Shown: positions 1 to 15,000, counted from the stretch's first letter. The stretch is 64,000 nt of DNA from Microglena sp. YARC (GCA_022414725.1 CM039462.1:182779657-182843656), one strand, 5' to 3'. Translations and numbers: made by a program. The notes: generated from the letters alone by a model not told the origin.

Positions 1-165
1 GTGCACAGACCCTAACACATTGACAGCTGGCATTGACCCTAACACATTGTACAACGTGCGCAGACCCTAACACATTGACAGCTGGCATTCACCCTAATAC
101 ATTGACAGCTGGCATTGACCCTAACACATTGTACAACGTGCGCAGACCCTAACACATTGACAGCT
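1..165. repeat. Short tandem repeat at the end of an upstream intron
   Basis: Direct copies of a segment reading roughly ACCCTAACACATTGACAGCTGGCATTG alternate with a variant containing GTACAACGTGCGCAG. The array leads directly into the acceptor GGTAG at 166-170 used by the first visible ankyrin exon. It is intron sequence and has no coding signal. Confidence 0.7.
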
Positions 166-170
166 GGTAG

Positions 171-290
171 CCACACACCCCTTTGCTCGGCATCACTGGT
201 GGGTGATACGGAGACCATGTCTGTTCTGCTCTCAGCGGGGGCTTTGCCCAACGCCCCTGGCTGCCAGCTCAGCCCTCTGCACATTGCCAG
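171..290 (+). CDS. Ankyrin gene, first visible exon
   Basis: The acceptor is GGTAG|CC at 166-170 and the donor is CCAG|GTAGGA at 291. The frame gives HTPLCSASL, then MSVLLSAGALPNAPG, then SPLHIA, which is one ankyrin repeat and the start of the next. The exon ends after two bases of a Ser codon that exon 2 completes, giving SPLHIAS-NQGHAHAVKLLL across the splice. The exon is internal, so the gene starts upstream of position 1. Confidence 0.85.
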
Positions 291-3067
291 GTAGGAAGGC
301 TATCACGACCACCTCTCCATCCATCACTGTTTCTCTTTTTGGCGGAGCCCCCTCTTCAAGGGGGCGGGAGCCCCCAGGGTTACCTATGTATCCATCCGAC
401 CGACCGACCTTCTGACCGAGACGAAGCCTGACATGTCAGCCAACAGTCTCAAAACTAAATCGCTTCCGTTGCCACCTGTCGCTCCCTCGCTAACACTCTC
501 CACCATTTTTTAGTGTCGCATGCATGCTACGCTGCTCTGAACTTTTTGTACTATGCTGAGGGGAGATCTCTGTTGGACTCTATGTGCGGACAGGACTAGG
601 ACACACTGTTTCTCTTTTGAGCTACGTGTAGCAGCTTCTAGGCAGCTCCCTTTCCCTGTCCTTGGGCCAGATTTAAAAGAATAAAAAGTGTCTGTCAGGT
701 GTTAATGTAACTGTAGCTTTTAGCTGATTGATAGGGGTTTCTCCCTATGGGGTGGTAGGAGGTGGGGCCCCTTCCACAAACCAGTGTCACCGAGGATTCA
801 GAAATAAAGGCAGATAAATCCTTACATAAAAGTAATGACAACGCCTGGTGGGGCGTGGTATTAAGGGAGCCCCGTCTTGCGGTGGTAGAGAACGGGGCTC
901 CCTTACTTAAAATCCCTGCATAAGTAGACCCCCATATAGTGAGACGTGAAACGTGATGTTTTGAACAAACCTGTCCACCACAACCACCGCCCACCACTCA
1001 CCACCCACCACCCACCACCCGCCACCCGCCACCGCCACCCACCTCCCACCACCCGTCACCCGCCACCCGCACCCAACACCCAACCGTCTTATAGCAACCA
1101 GGGGCATGCGCATGCAGTTAAGGTGCTCTACAACCCTGCCCTCCACCCACCACCCACCTCCCACCACGAACCACGCACCACCCACCACCTTGCAGCAACC
1201 AAGGGCATGCGCATGCAGTTAAGCTGCTCCTACAACACGGAGCTGATGTGCTAGCTCCCAGTTTGGATGCCCTTCCTCCCCTGGACCTGGCTTGAGACGA
1301 GAAACGTTACGTTTTGAACAGCCCTGCCCACCACCCACCACCTACAACCTACCACCTTGCAGCAACCAAGGGCTTACGCATGCAGTTAAGCTCCTACAAC
1401 CCTGCCTACCACCTACCACCCACCACCCACCACCCACCACCCACCTCCCACCACGCACCACCCACTCCCTTGCAGCAACCAAGGGCATGCGCATGCAGTT
1501 AAGCTCCTACAACCCTGCCTACCACCTACCACCCACCACCCACCTCCCACCACGCACCACCCACCACCTTGCAGCAACCAAGGGCATGCGCATGCAGTTA
1601 AACTGCTCCTACAACACGGAGCTGATGTGCTAGCCCCCAGCTTAGATGGCCTCACTCCACTGGACCTGGCTTGTAGTGCCATGAAGACAGACGTTGTTCC
1701 TCTGTTGGCAGGCACTACAGCCGAGATCTCAATGAAAGCGCTCCAGTCTGCATTCGTCCGCTCGGTCCAGGCTGGCGCGGTGGAAGTTGCTCAGCAGCTT
1801 CTGACTGTTGGGGCATTGGTAACTGCTCAGGTGGGAACAAGAGGGTGTTGGTGTTTGTGTGTGGGTGTGTGTGTGGGGAGGTGCTCAGCAGCTTCTGGCT
1901 GTTGGGGCTTCGGTCACTGCCCAGGTAGGTACAAGAGGTGATGGGGTGGGTGTGGGGGTGGGGGGCGGATGTGTGTGTGGGGGTGAGGGTGTGGGGGGGG
2001 TAGCTGCTCAGCAGCTTCTGGCTGTTGGGGGCATTGGTAACTGCCCAGGTGGGAACAAGAGGGTGTGTTTGTGTTTGTGGGTGTGGGTGTGTGGGGGGAG
2101 GTGCTCAGCAGCTTCTGGCTGTTGGGGCTTCGGTGACTTCCCAGGTGGGTACAAGAGGTGATGGGGTGTGTGTGTGTGGTGGGGGGGGGGGGGGCGGGGG
2201 GGGGGGGGGGGGGGGGGGTCCTCAGCAGCTTCTGGCTGTTAGGTCATTGGTAACTGCCCAGGTGGGTGCAAGAGGTGGTGTGAGTGTGAGTGTTAGTGTG
2301 TGTATGTGGGTGGGGGTGGGGTGGGGGGGAGGTCCTCAGCAGCTTCTGGCTGTTAGGTCATTGGTAACTGCCCAGGTGGGTGCAAGAGGTGGTGTGAGTG
2401 TGAGTGTTAGTGTGTGTATGTGGGTGGGTGGGTGGGTGGGTGGGTGGGGAGGTCCTCAGCAGCTTCTGGCTGTTAGGTCATTGGTAACTGCCCAGGTGGG
2501 TGCAAGAGGTGGTGTGAGTGTGAGTGTTAGTGTATGTATGTGGGTGGTGTGTGTGTGGGGGGGGGGGGGGGAGGTCCTCAGCAGCTTCTGGCTGTTAGGT
2601 CATTGGTAACTGCCCAGGTGGGTGCAAGAGGTGGTGTGCGTGTTAGTGTGTGTATGTGGGTGTGGGGGTGTGTGGGGTGTGTGTGTGTGGGGGGAGGTCC
2701 TCAGCAGCTTCTGGCTGTTAGGTCATTGGTAACTGCCCAGGTGGGTGCAAGAGGTGGTGTGCGTGTTAGTGTGTGTATGTGGGTGTGGGTGTGGGTGTGG
2801 GTGTGGGGGGGAGGTCCTCAGCAGCTTCTGGCTGTTAGGTCATTGGTAACTGCCCAGGTGGGTGCAAGAGATGGTGTGAGTGTTAGTTTGTGTGTGGGTG
2901 TTTTGTGTGTGTGGGTGTGTGGGGTGTGTGGGTGTGGGGGGGGAGGTGCTCAGCAGCTTCTGGCTGCTGGAGCTTCGGTGACTGCCCAGGTGGGTACAGG
3001 GTGAGGGGGAAGCAGGTGTTGTGTTGTGTGTGTTGTGGTGTTGTGCGTGGTGGTCGGTGGTGTCTGT

Positions 3068-3098
<31 letters not shown>

Positions 3099-6000
3099 GG
3101 GAGGCTCAGCAGCTTCTGGTTGTTGGAGCAAAAGTGACTGTCCAGGTGGGTACGGTTGGTACGCTAAGTGTAGGGGGTTGGGCCATCAGGATAATATGTC
3201 AGCGGAGGTACAGGCGGTTGGTACGGTTGGTACGATGGAGGTATAGGCGATCCTGATGGCATCACCCCCCTACACTTGGCGTACCCACCGTACCAACCGT
3301 ACCAACGGCCTGTACCTATACTGCCACAGGATCCTGATGGCATCACCCCCCTACACTTCGTGTACCCACCGTACCAACCGTACCAACGGCCTGTACCTAT
3401 ACTGCCACAGGATCCTGATGGCATCACCCCCCTACACTTAGTGTACCCACCGTACCAACCGTACCAACGGCCTGTACCTATACTGCCACAGGATCCTGAT
3501 GGCATCACCCCCCTACACTTGGCGTACCCACCGTACCAACCGTACCAACGGCCTGTACCTATACTGCCACAGGATCCTGATGGCATCACCCCCCTACACT
3601 TGGCGTACCCACCGTACCAACCGTACCAACGGCCTGTACCTATACTGCCACAGGATCCTGATGGCATCACCCCCTACACTTGGCGTACCCACCGTACCAA
3701 CCGTACCAACGGCCTGTACCTATACTGCCACAGGATCCTGATGGCATCACCCCCCCTACACTTGGCTACCCGCCGTACCAACCGTACCAACGGCCTGTCT
3801 ATACTGCCATAGGATCCTGATGGCATCACCCCCTACACTTGGCGTACCCACCGTACCAATCGTACCAACGGCCTGTACCTATACTGCCACAGGATCCTGA
3901 TGGCATCACCCCCCTACACTTCGTGTACCCACCGTACCAACCGTACCAACGGCTTGTACCTATACTGCCACAGGATCCTGATGGCATCACCCCCCTACAC
4001 TTGGCGTACCCACCGTACCAACCGTACCAACGGCCTGTACCTATACTGCCACAGGATCCTGATGGCATCACCCCCCTACACTTGGCGTACCCGCCGTACC
4101 AACCGTACCAACGGCCTGTACCTATACTGCCATAGGATCCTGATGGCATCACCCCCCTACACTTGGCGTACCCACCGTACCAATCGTACCAACGGCCTGT
4201 ACCTATACTGCCACAGGATCCTGATGGCATCACCCCCCTACACTTCGTGTACCCACCGTACCAACCGTACCAACGGCTTGTACCTATACTGCCACAGGAT
4301 CCTGATGGCATCACCCCCCTACACTTGGCGTACCCACTGTACCAACCGTACCAACGGCCTGTACCTATACTGCCACAGGATCCTGATGGCATCACCCCCC
4401 TACACTTGGCGTACCCACCGTACCAACCGTACCAACGGCCTGTACCTATACTGCCACAGGATCCTGATGGCATCACCCCCCTACACTTGGCGTACCCCAC
4501 CGTACCAACCGTACCAACGGCCTGTACCTATACTGCCACAGGATCTGATGGCATCACCCCCTACACTTGGCGTACCACCGTACCAACCGTACCAACGGCC
4601 TGTACCTATACTGCCACAGGATCCTGATGGCATCACCCCCTACACTTGGCGTACCCACCGTACAACCGTACCAACGGCCTGTACCTATACTGCCACAGGA
4701 TCCTGATGGCATCACCCCCCTACACTTCGTGTACCCACCGTACCAACCGTACCAACGGCCTGTACCTATACTGCCACAGGATCCTGATGGCATCACCCCC
4801 CTACACTTGGCGTACCCACCGTACCAACCGTACCAACGGCCTGTACCTATACTGCCACAGGATCCTGATGGCATCACCCCCCTACACTTCGTGTACCCAC
4901 CGTACCAACCGTACCAACGGCCTGTACCTATACTGCCACAGGATCCTGATGGCATCACCCCCCTACACTTGGCGTACCCACCGTACCAACCGTACCAACG
5001 GCCTGTACCTATACTGCCACAGGATCCTGATGGCATCACCCCCCTACACTTCGTGTACCCACCGTAGCAACCGTACCAACGGCCTGTACCTATACTGCCA
5101 CAGGATCCTGATGGCATCACCCCCCTAGAGAAGGAGCCGAGGGGGTCCAGTTTTCACCTGTACGTGCCCAGGTTTAACCTAGACGCGCCTGGACCCTGTG
5201 ACCCAAACCTGGACCTGTTGACCCAAACCTCGACCCTTTGACCCAAACCAGGACCCTTTGACCCAAACCTGGACCCTTTAACCCAAACCTGGACCCTTTG
5301 ACCCAAACCTGGACCCTTTAACCCAAACATGGACCCTTTGACCCAAACATGGACCCTTTGACCCAAACCTGGACCCTTTGACCCAAACCTGGAAGAAAAT
5401 AAAGAAAAAAATAGTGTCCAGGCACGTCCAGGTTTGTGAATTCTAGTCCAGGTTTGGGCCAAGGTGTCCAGGCACGTCCAGGTTTGGGAAACGTAGTCTA
5501 TGTTTTGGGCGAAGTGTCCAGGCACGTCCAGGTTTGGGAATTCTAGTCCAGGTTTGGGCCAAGGTGTCCAGGCACGTCCAGGTTTGGGAAACGTAGTCTA
5601 TGTTTGGGGCAAAGTGTCCAGGCACGTCCAGGTTTTGGAATTCTAATCCAAGTTTGGCCAAAGTGTCCAGGCACGTCCAGGTTTGGGAAACATAGACCAG
5701 GATTAGGGCAAAGTGTCCAGGCACGTCCAGGTTTGGGAAACGTAGTCAAGGTTTGGGGCAAAGTGTCCAGGCACGTCCAGGTTTTATTTAGAGTGAAACC
5801 TAGCGTCTCGTCCAGGTTACGTCCAGGTTTAAAACCTGGACATAAACCTGGACGTAAACCTAGACCCCTATAGGTTAGAACTAGACCCCCTCAGCAGGCT
5901 CTCCCCCCCTACACTTGGCGTACCAACCGTCCCAACCATCCCAACCGTACTATCCGTAACAACCGCCTGTACCTCCACTGACCCTGGATCCTGATGGCCT

Positions 6001-9000
6001 AACTCCGCTAAACTTACCATCCAAACAATACCAACCATGCCAACCATACCAATCATACAAACCGCCTATGCCTCCACTGCCACATGATCCCAATGACCTA
6101 ACCCCCTACACTCACCATCCCAACCATACCAACCATACCAACCGTCCCAACCGCCTATGCCTCCACTGACTCAGGATCCCAATGACCTAACCCCCTACAC
6201 TTACCGTCCCAACCATACCAACCATACCAACCATACCAACCGTCCCAACCGCCTATGCCTCCACTGACTCAGGATCCCAATGACCTAACCCCCTACACTT
6301 ACCGTCCCAACTGTACCAACCATACCAACCATACCAACCGTCCCAACCGCCTATGCCTCCACTGCCACAGGATCCCAATGACCTAACCCCTTACACTTAC
6401 CGTCCCAACCATACCAACCATACCAACCATACCAACCATACCAACCGCCTATGCCTCCACTGACTCAGGATCCCAATGACCTAACCCCCTACACTTACCG
6501 TCCCAACCATACCAACCATACCAACCATACCAACCCTCCTAACCGCCTATGCCTCCACTGCCACAGGATCCCAATGACCTAACCCCCTACACTTACCGTC
6601 CCAACCATACCAACCATACCAACCATACCAACCATACCACCCGGCTCAACCGCCTATGCCTCCACTGCCACAGGATCCCAATGACCTAACCCCCTACACT
6701 TACCGTCCCAACCATACCAACCATACCAACCGCCTATGCCTCCACTGCCACAGGATCCCAATGACCTAACCCCCTACACATACCACTCCAACCATACCAA
6801 CCATACCAACCATACCAACCGCCTATGCCTCCACTTCCACAGGATCCCAATGACCTACCCCCCTACACTTACCGTCCCAACCATACCAACCATACCAACC
6901 ATACCAACCGTCCCAACCGCCTATGCCTCCACTGCCACAGGATCCCAATGACCTAACCCCCTACAGTTACCGTCCCAACCATACCAACCATACCAACCAT
7001 ACCAACCGCCTCTGCCTCCACTGCCACAGGATCCCAATGACCTAACCCCCTACACTTACCGTCCCAACCATACCAACCATACCAACCATACCAACCGCCT
7101 ATGCCTCCACTGCCACAGGATCCCAATGACCTAACCCCCTACACTTACCGTCCCAACCATACCAACCATACCAACCATACTAACCGCCTATGCCACCACT
7201 GCCACAGGATCCCAATGACCTAACCCCCTACACTTACCGTCCCAACCATACCAACCATACCAACCATACCAACCGTCCCAACCGCCTATGCCTCCACTGC
7301 CACAGGATCCCAATGACCTAACCCCCTACAGTTACCGTCCCAACCATACCAACCATACCAACCATACCAACCGCCTATGCCTCCACTGCCACAGGATCCC
7401 AATGACATAACCCCCTACACTTACCGTCCCAACCATACCAACCACACCAAATATACCAACCATCCCAACCACCTATGCCTCCACTGCCACAGGATCCCAA
7501 TGACCTAACCCCCTACAGTTACCGTCCCAACCATACCAACCATACCAACCATACCAACCGTCCCAACCATACCAACCGTCCCAACCATACCAACCGTCCC
7601 AATCGCCTATGCCTCCACTGCCACAGGATCCCAATGACCTAACCCCCTACACTTACCGTCCCAACCATACCAACCATACCAACCATACCAACCATACCAA
7701 CCGCCTATGCCTCCACTGCCACAGGATCCCAATGACCTAACCCCCTACACATACCGTTCCAACCATACCAACCATACCAACCATACCAACCGCCTATGCC
7801 TCCACTTCCACAGAATCCCAATGACCTAACCCCCTACACTTACCGTCCCAACCATACCAACCATACCAACCATACCAACCATACCAACCGCCTATGCCTC
7901 CACTGCCACAGGATCCCAATGACCTAACCCCCTACACTTACCGTCCCAACCATACCAACCATACCAACCATACCAACCGCCTATGCCACCACTGCCACAG
8001 GATCCCAATGACTTAGCCCCCTACACTTACCGTCCCAACCATACCAACCATACCAACCATACCTACCGTCCCAACCGCCTATGCCTCCACTGCCACAGGA
8101 TCCCAATGACCTAACCCCCTACAGTTACCGTCCCAACCATACCAACCATACCAACCATACCAACCACCTCTGCCTCCACTGCCACAGGATCCCAATGACC
8201 TAACCCCCTACACTTACCGTCCCAACCATACCAACCATACCAACCATACCAACCATACCAACCATACCAACCGCCTATGCCTCCACTGCCACAAGATCCC
8301 AATGACCTAACCCCCTACACTTACCGTCCCAACCTTACCAACCATACCAACCATACTAACCGCCTATGCCACCACTGCCACAGGATCCCAATGACCTAAC
8401 CCCCTACACTTACCGTCCCAACCATACCAACCATACCAACCATACCAACCGTCCCAACCGCCTATGCCTCCACTGCCACAGGATCCCAATGACCTAACCC
8501 CCTACAGTTACCGTCCCAACCATACCAACCATACCAACCATACCAACCGCCTATGCCTCCACTGCCACAGGATCCCAACGACATAACCCCCTACACTTAC
8601 CGTCCCAACCATACCAACCACACCAAATATACCAACCATCCCAACCACCTATGCCTCCACTGCCACAGGATCCCAATGACCTAACCCCCTACACTTACCG
8701 TCCAACCATTACCAACCATACCAACCATACCAACCGTCCCAACCATACAACCGTCCCAAACCATACCAACCGTCCCAATCGCCTATGCCTCCACTGCCAC
8801 AGGATCCCAATGACCTAACCCCTACACTTACCGTCCCAACCATACCAACCATACAACCATACCAACCATACCAACCGCCTATGCCTCCACTGCCACAGGA
8901 TCCCAATGACCTAACCCCCTACACATACCGTTCCAACCATACCAACCATACCAACCATACCAACCGCCTATGCCTCCACTTCCACAGAATCCCAATGACC

Positions 9001-12000
9001 TAACCCCCTACACTTACCGTCCCAACCATACCAACCATACCAACCATACCAACCGCCTATGCCTCCACTGCCACAGGATCCCAATGACCTAACCCCCTAC
9101 ACTTACCGTCCCAACCATACCAACCATACCAACCATACAACCGCCTTATGCCACCACTGCACAGGATCCAATGACTTAGCCCCCTACACTTACCGTCCAA
9201 CCATACCAACCATACCAACCATACCTACCGTCCCAACCGCCTATGCCTCCACTGCCACAGGATCCAATGACCTAACCCCTACAGTTACCGTCCCAACCAT
9301 ACCAACCATACCAACCATACCAACCACCTCTGCCTCCACTGCCACAAGATCCCAATGACCTAACCCCCTACACTTACCGTCCCAACCATACCAACCATAC
9401 CAACCATACCAACCATACCAACCATACCAACCGCCTATGCCTCCACTGCCACAAGATCCCAATGACCTAACCCCCTACACTTACCGTCCCAACCATACCA
9501 ACCATACCAACCATACCAACCGCCTATGCCACCACTGCCACAGGATCCCAATGACCTAACCCCCTACACTTACCGTCCCAACCATACCAACCATACCAAC
9601 CATACCAACCGTCCCAACCGCCTATGCCTCCACTGCCACAGGATCCCAATGACCTAACCCCCTACAGTTACCGTCCCAACCATACCAACCATACCTACCA
9701 TACCAACCGCCTATGCCTCCACTGCCACAGGATCCCAATGACATAACCCCCTACACTTACCGTCCCAACCATACCAACCACACCAAATATACCAACCGTC
9801 CCAACCACCTATGCCTCCACTGCCACAGGATCCCAATGACCTAACCCCCTACACTTACCGTCCCAACCATACCAACCATACCAACCATACCAACCGTCCC
9901 AACCATACCAACCATACCAATCGCCTATGCCTCCACTGCCACAGGATCCCAATGACCTAACGCCCTACACTTACCGTCCCAACCATACCAACCATACCAA
10001 CCATACCAACCGCCTATGCCTCCACTGACCCAGGATCCCAATGACCAAACCACCTACACTTACCGTCCCAACCATACCAACCATACCAACCATACCAACC
10101 GCCTATGCCTCCACTGCCACAAGATCCCAATGACCAAACCCCCTACACTTACCGTCCCAACCATACCAACCATACCAACCATACCAACCATATCAACTGC
10201 CTATGCCTCCACTGCCACAGGATCCCAATGACCTAACCCCCTACACTTACCGTCCCAACCATACCAACCATACCAACCATACCAACCATACCAACCATAC
10301 AACATACCAACCATACCAACCATACCAACCGTTCCCAACCGCCTATGCCTCCACTGCCACAGGATCCCAATGACCTAACCCCCTACACTTACCGTCCCAA
10401 CCATACCAACCATATCAACCGTACCAACCATACCAACCATACCAACCGCCTATGCCTTCACTGACTCAAGATCCCAATGACCGAACCCCCTACACTTACC
10501 GTCCCAACCATACCAACCATACCAACCATACCAACCGCCTATGCCTCCACTGACTCAGGATTCCAATGACCTAACCCCCTACACTTACCGTCCCAACCAT
10601 ACCAACCATACCAACCATACCAACCGCCTATGCCTCCACTGCCACAGGATCCCAATGACATAACCCCCTACACTTACCGTCCCAACCATACCAACCATAC
10701 CAACCATACCAACCATACCAACCATACCAACCATACCAACCATACCAACCATACCAACCATACCAACCATACCAACCATACCAATCGCCTATGCCTCCAC
10801 TGCCACAGGATCCCAATGACCTAACCCCCTACACTTACCGTCCCAACACTACCAACCATACCAACCATACCAACCATACCAACCATACCAATCATACCAA
10901 CCATACCAACCATACCAACCGTCCCAACCGCCTATGCCTCTACTGACTCAGGATCCCAATGACGAATCCCCTACACTTACTGTCCCAACCATACCAACCA
11001 TATTAACCATACCAATCATACCAACCATACCAACCATACCAACCGCCTATGCCTCCACTGACTCAGGATCCCAATGACCTAACCCCCTACACTTACCGTC
11101 CCAAACATACCAACCATACCAACCATACCAACCATACCAACCATACCAACCATACCAACCATACCAACCGCCTATGCCTCCACTGCCACAGGATCCCAAT
11201 GACCTAGCCCCCTACACTTACCGTCCCAACCATACCAACCATACCAACCATACCAACCGTCCCAACCGCCTATGCCTCCACTGCCACAGGATCCCAATGA
11301 CCTAACCCCCTACACTTACCGTCCCAACCATACCAACCATACCAACCATACCAACCGCCTATACCTCCACTGCCACAGGATCCCAATGACCTAACCCCCT
11401 ACACTTACCGTCCCAACCATACTAACTATACCAACCATACCAACCATACCAACCATACCAACCATACCAACCGTCCCAACCGCCAATGCCTCCACTGACT
11501 CAGGATCCCAATGACCTAACCCCCTACACTTACCGTCCCAACCATACCAACCATACCAACCATACCAACCATACCAACCATACCAACCGCCTATGCCTCC
11601 ACTGCCACAGGATTTCAATGACCTAACCCCCTACACTTACTGTCCCAACCATACCAACCATACCAACCATACCAACCATACCAACCATACCAACCATACC
11701 AACCGCCTATGCCTCCACTGCCACAGGATCCCAATGCCCTAACCCCCTACACTTACCGTCCCAACCATACCAACCATACCAACCATACCAACCATACCAA
11801 CCATACCAACCATACCAACCATACCAACCGTACCAACCATACCAACCATACCAACCGCCTTTGCCTCCACTGACTCAGGATCCCAATGACTGAACCCCCT
11901 ACACTTACCGTCCCAACCATACTAACCATACCAACCATACCAACCGCCTATGCCTCCACTGCCACATGATCCCAATGACCTAACCCCCTACACTTACCGT

Positions 12001-15000
12001 TCCAACCATACCAACCATACCAACCATACCAACCATACCAACCGCCTATGCCTCCACTGCCACAGGATCCCAATGACCTAACCCCCTACACTTACCATCC
12101 CAACCATACAAACCATACCAACCGTCCCAACCGCCTATGCCTCCACTGCCACAGGATCCCAATGACCTAACCCCCTACACTTACCGTCCCAACCATACCA
12201 ACCATACCAACCATACCAACCATACCAACCGCCTATGCCTCCACTGCCACAGGATCCCAATGACCTATTCCCTACACTTACCGTCCCAACCATACCAACC
12301 ATACCAACCATACCAACCATACCAACCATACCAACCATACCAACCATACCAACCATACCAACCATACCAACCATACCAACCATACCAACCGCCTATGCCT
12401 CCACTGACTCAGGATCCCAATGACCTAGCCCCCTACACTTACCGTCCCAACCATACCAACCATACCAACCATACCAACCGCCTATGCCTCCACTGCCACA
12501 TGATCCCAATGACCTAACCCCCTGCACTTACCGTTCCAACCATACCAACCATACCAACCATACCAACCATACCAACCGCCTATGCCTCCACTGCCACAGG
12601 ATCCCAATGACCTACCCCCCTACACTTACCGTCCCAACCATACCAACCATACCAACCATACCAACCGTCCCAAAAACGGGGGGGTTCGATCCTCCCCAGA
12701 AGGTCGCGGTACACAGGCGGGGTGCGGGTCTGATCAGTACTAAGTTGCCCCCAATCGTAAGACCATAGCCGAGAGCTTGGCTGTGGATTTGTGGAACCTC
12801 TGGGTAATCTGTTCTCCTCCCGGGACATGCATTATTGTCAGCTGTACTACTAGGACACGAGTGCCTTATTGGCATCTGATCAGATGCCAATAAGGCACTC
12901 GTGTCCTAGTAGTACAGCTGACACCTGTACCTCCACTGACTCAGGATCCTGGTGGCCCACCCCCCCTACCCTTAGCCTGTGCACACGGAAGCCTAGCCAT
13001 GGTGAAGGAGCTGCTGGCGTCAGGTGCTTGTGCGTGTACACCTGATACCACCACTGCCACAGGATCCCGGTGGCCTAATCCAGCTACCCTTAGCCTGTAC
13101 ACACGGAAGTCTTGCCATGGTGGAGGAGCTGCTGGCATCAGGTGCATGTGCGCATACACCTGATACCTCCACACCTGATACCTCCTGAATCCGGATCCTG
13201 GTAGCCCACCCCCCCTACACTTACCGCCCCAAACGCCCCAAACGCCTGTACCTCCACTGACTCAGGATCCCGATGGCCTAACCCTCCTACACCTACGGCC
13301 CCAACCGTACTAACTGCATGTACCTCCACTGCCACAGGATCCTGATGGCCTACCCCCCCTACACTTACCGCCCCAAGTGTCCCAACCATGAACCATACCA
13401 ACCGCCTGTACCTCGCTACACTTACTGTCCCAACCATGAACCATACCATCCGCCTGTATCTCGCTACACTTACTGTCCCAACCATGAACCATACCAACCG
13501 CATTTACCTCCACTGCCACAGGATCCTGATGGCCTAACCCCGCTATACTTAGCCTGTACACACGGAAGTCTTGCCATGGTGGAGGAGCTGCTGGCGTCAG
13601 GTGCATGTGCGCGTACACCTGATGGCGCTGGCTGCACTGCTCTGCATGCTGCTTGCCTCTATGGCCACACCGGCCTTCTCACCCCCCTACTGAATGCTGG
13701 TATGTGTGTATGAATGGATGGATGTACGGATGGATGGATGGGTGGATGGATGGATGGATGGATCTATGCATGTATGTATGTAGCCAAATCACCACCACCA
13801 CCAATACCACCTGCACCACCACCATCTGCACCACCACCACCACCACCTGCACCACCACCACCTGCACTACCAGCACCAGCACCGCCACCACCTGCACCAC
13901 CACCACAACCTGCACCAGCACCAGCACCACCACCACCTGCATTACCAGCACCACAACCTGCACCACAACCACCTGCACTACCGCCACCTGCATTACCAGC
14001 ACCACTACCTTCTCTACCAGCACCACCACCTGCACTACCATCACCACCACCACCACCACTACCACTACCTGCACCACCACCACCTGCACCACCACCATCA
14101 CCACCTGCACCACCACCACCACCACCACCTGCGATACCACCCCCTGCACCACCACCACCTGCAACACTTTCACCACCACCACCACCAACAACTGCACCAT
14201 CACCACCTGCACTACCACCACCTCCATTACCAGCACCGCTACCACTACCTGCACCACCCCCACCTGCACCACCACCACCTGCATTACCAGCACCACCACC
14301 TGTAACACTTTCACCACCACCACCACCACCACCACCACCACCACCGCCAATAACAACTGCACCACCACCACCTGCACTACCAGCACCACCACCAGCACTA
14401 TGTGTGTAACCAGGGTGGTCTTGGTGCGCTGCATCAGCTGGTCAAGACACTAGTCCTATTGTAGCCTAGCCTAGCCTTGGTTAATCGGTAATAAACAGAT
14501 TTACAACATACAGCCACAACATGGAGAGCCCACAACATACAGCCACAACATGGAGAGCCCACAACACATAGAGCCCACAGCACCTCCCCACAGCCATCCA
14601 TTTCACCATGCTGGTTCAGACGTGAACTGCAGGGACCGGTGGGAGAGCACACCCTTGCACTATGTGTGTAACCAGAGTGGCCTTGGTGCGATGCAGCAGC
14701 TGGTCAAGGCAGGCGCGGACATAAATGCTCCAGGTGTGTGTGTGTTTGTTTGTTTGCTTGTCTGTCTGTTTGTTTGTTTGTTTATTTTTTGTTTGTTTGT
14801 TTGTTTGTTTGTTTGTTTGTTTGTTTGCTTGTTTGTTTGTTTGCTTGTTTGTTTGTTTGTTTGTTGTTTGTTAGTTAGTTAGCCTATGAAGTGCGGTCCG
14901 GAGAGATTTTGACCCCCACGAAAAAAACCAAGTTTCAATTCCGATGGAAGTGCATGCAAAGGCGAACACATAAAACTGTATAATTTCTCGAGCAGTGCAG

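Noticed and set aside
3276..5067. Long open frames in the 81-bp array on both strands
   Set aside because: Caused by a stop-free unit whose length is a multiple of three; several frames are open at once, which argues against coding.
10585..12517. Poly-MVG, NHTNHT and PYQPYQ frames
   Set aside because: By-products of the 9-bp CCAACCATA repeat.
3250..12672. CRISPR-like regular array
   Set aside because: Units are wholly repetitive without unique spacers, contain nested 9-bp repeats, derive from a eukaryotic exon junction and have no cas genes.
13653..14453. Pro-, Thr- and Val-rich frames of 230-266 codons
   Set aside because: Three overlapping frames from a CCA-type trinucleotide tract inside an intron.
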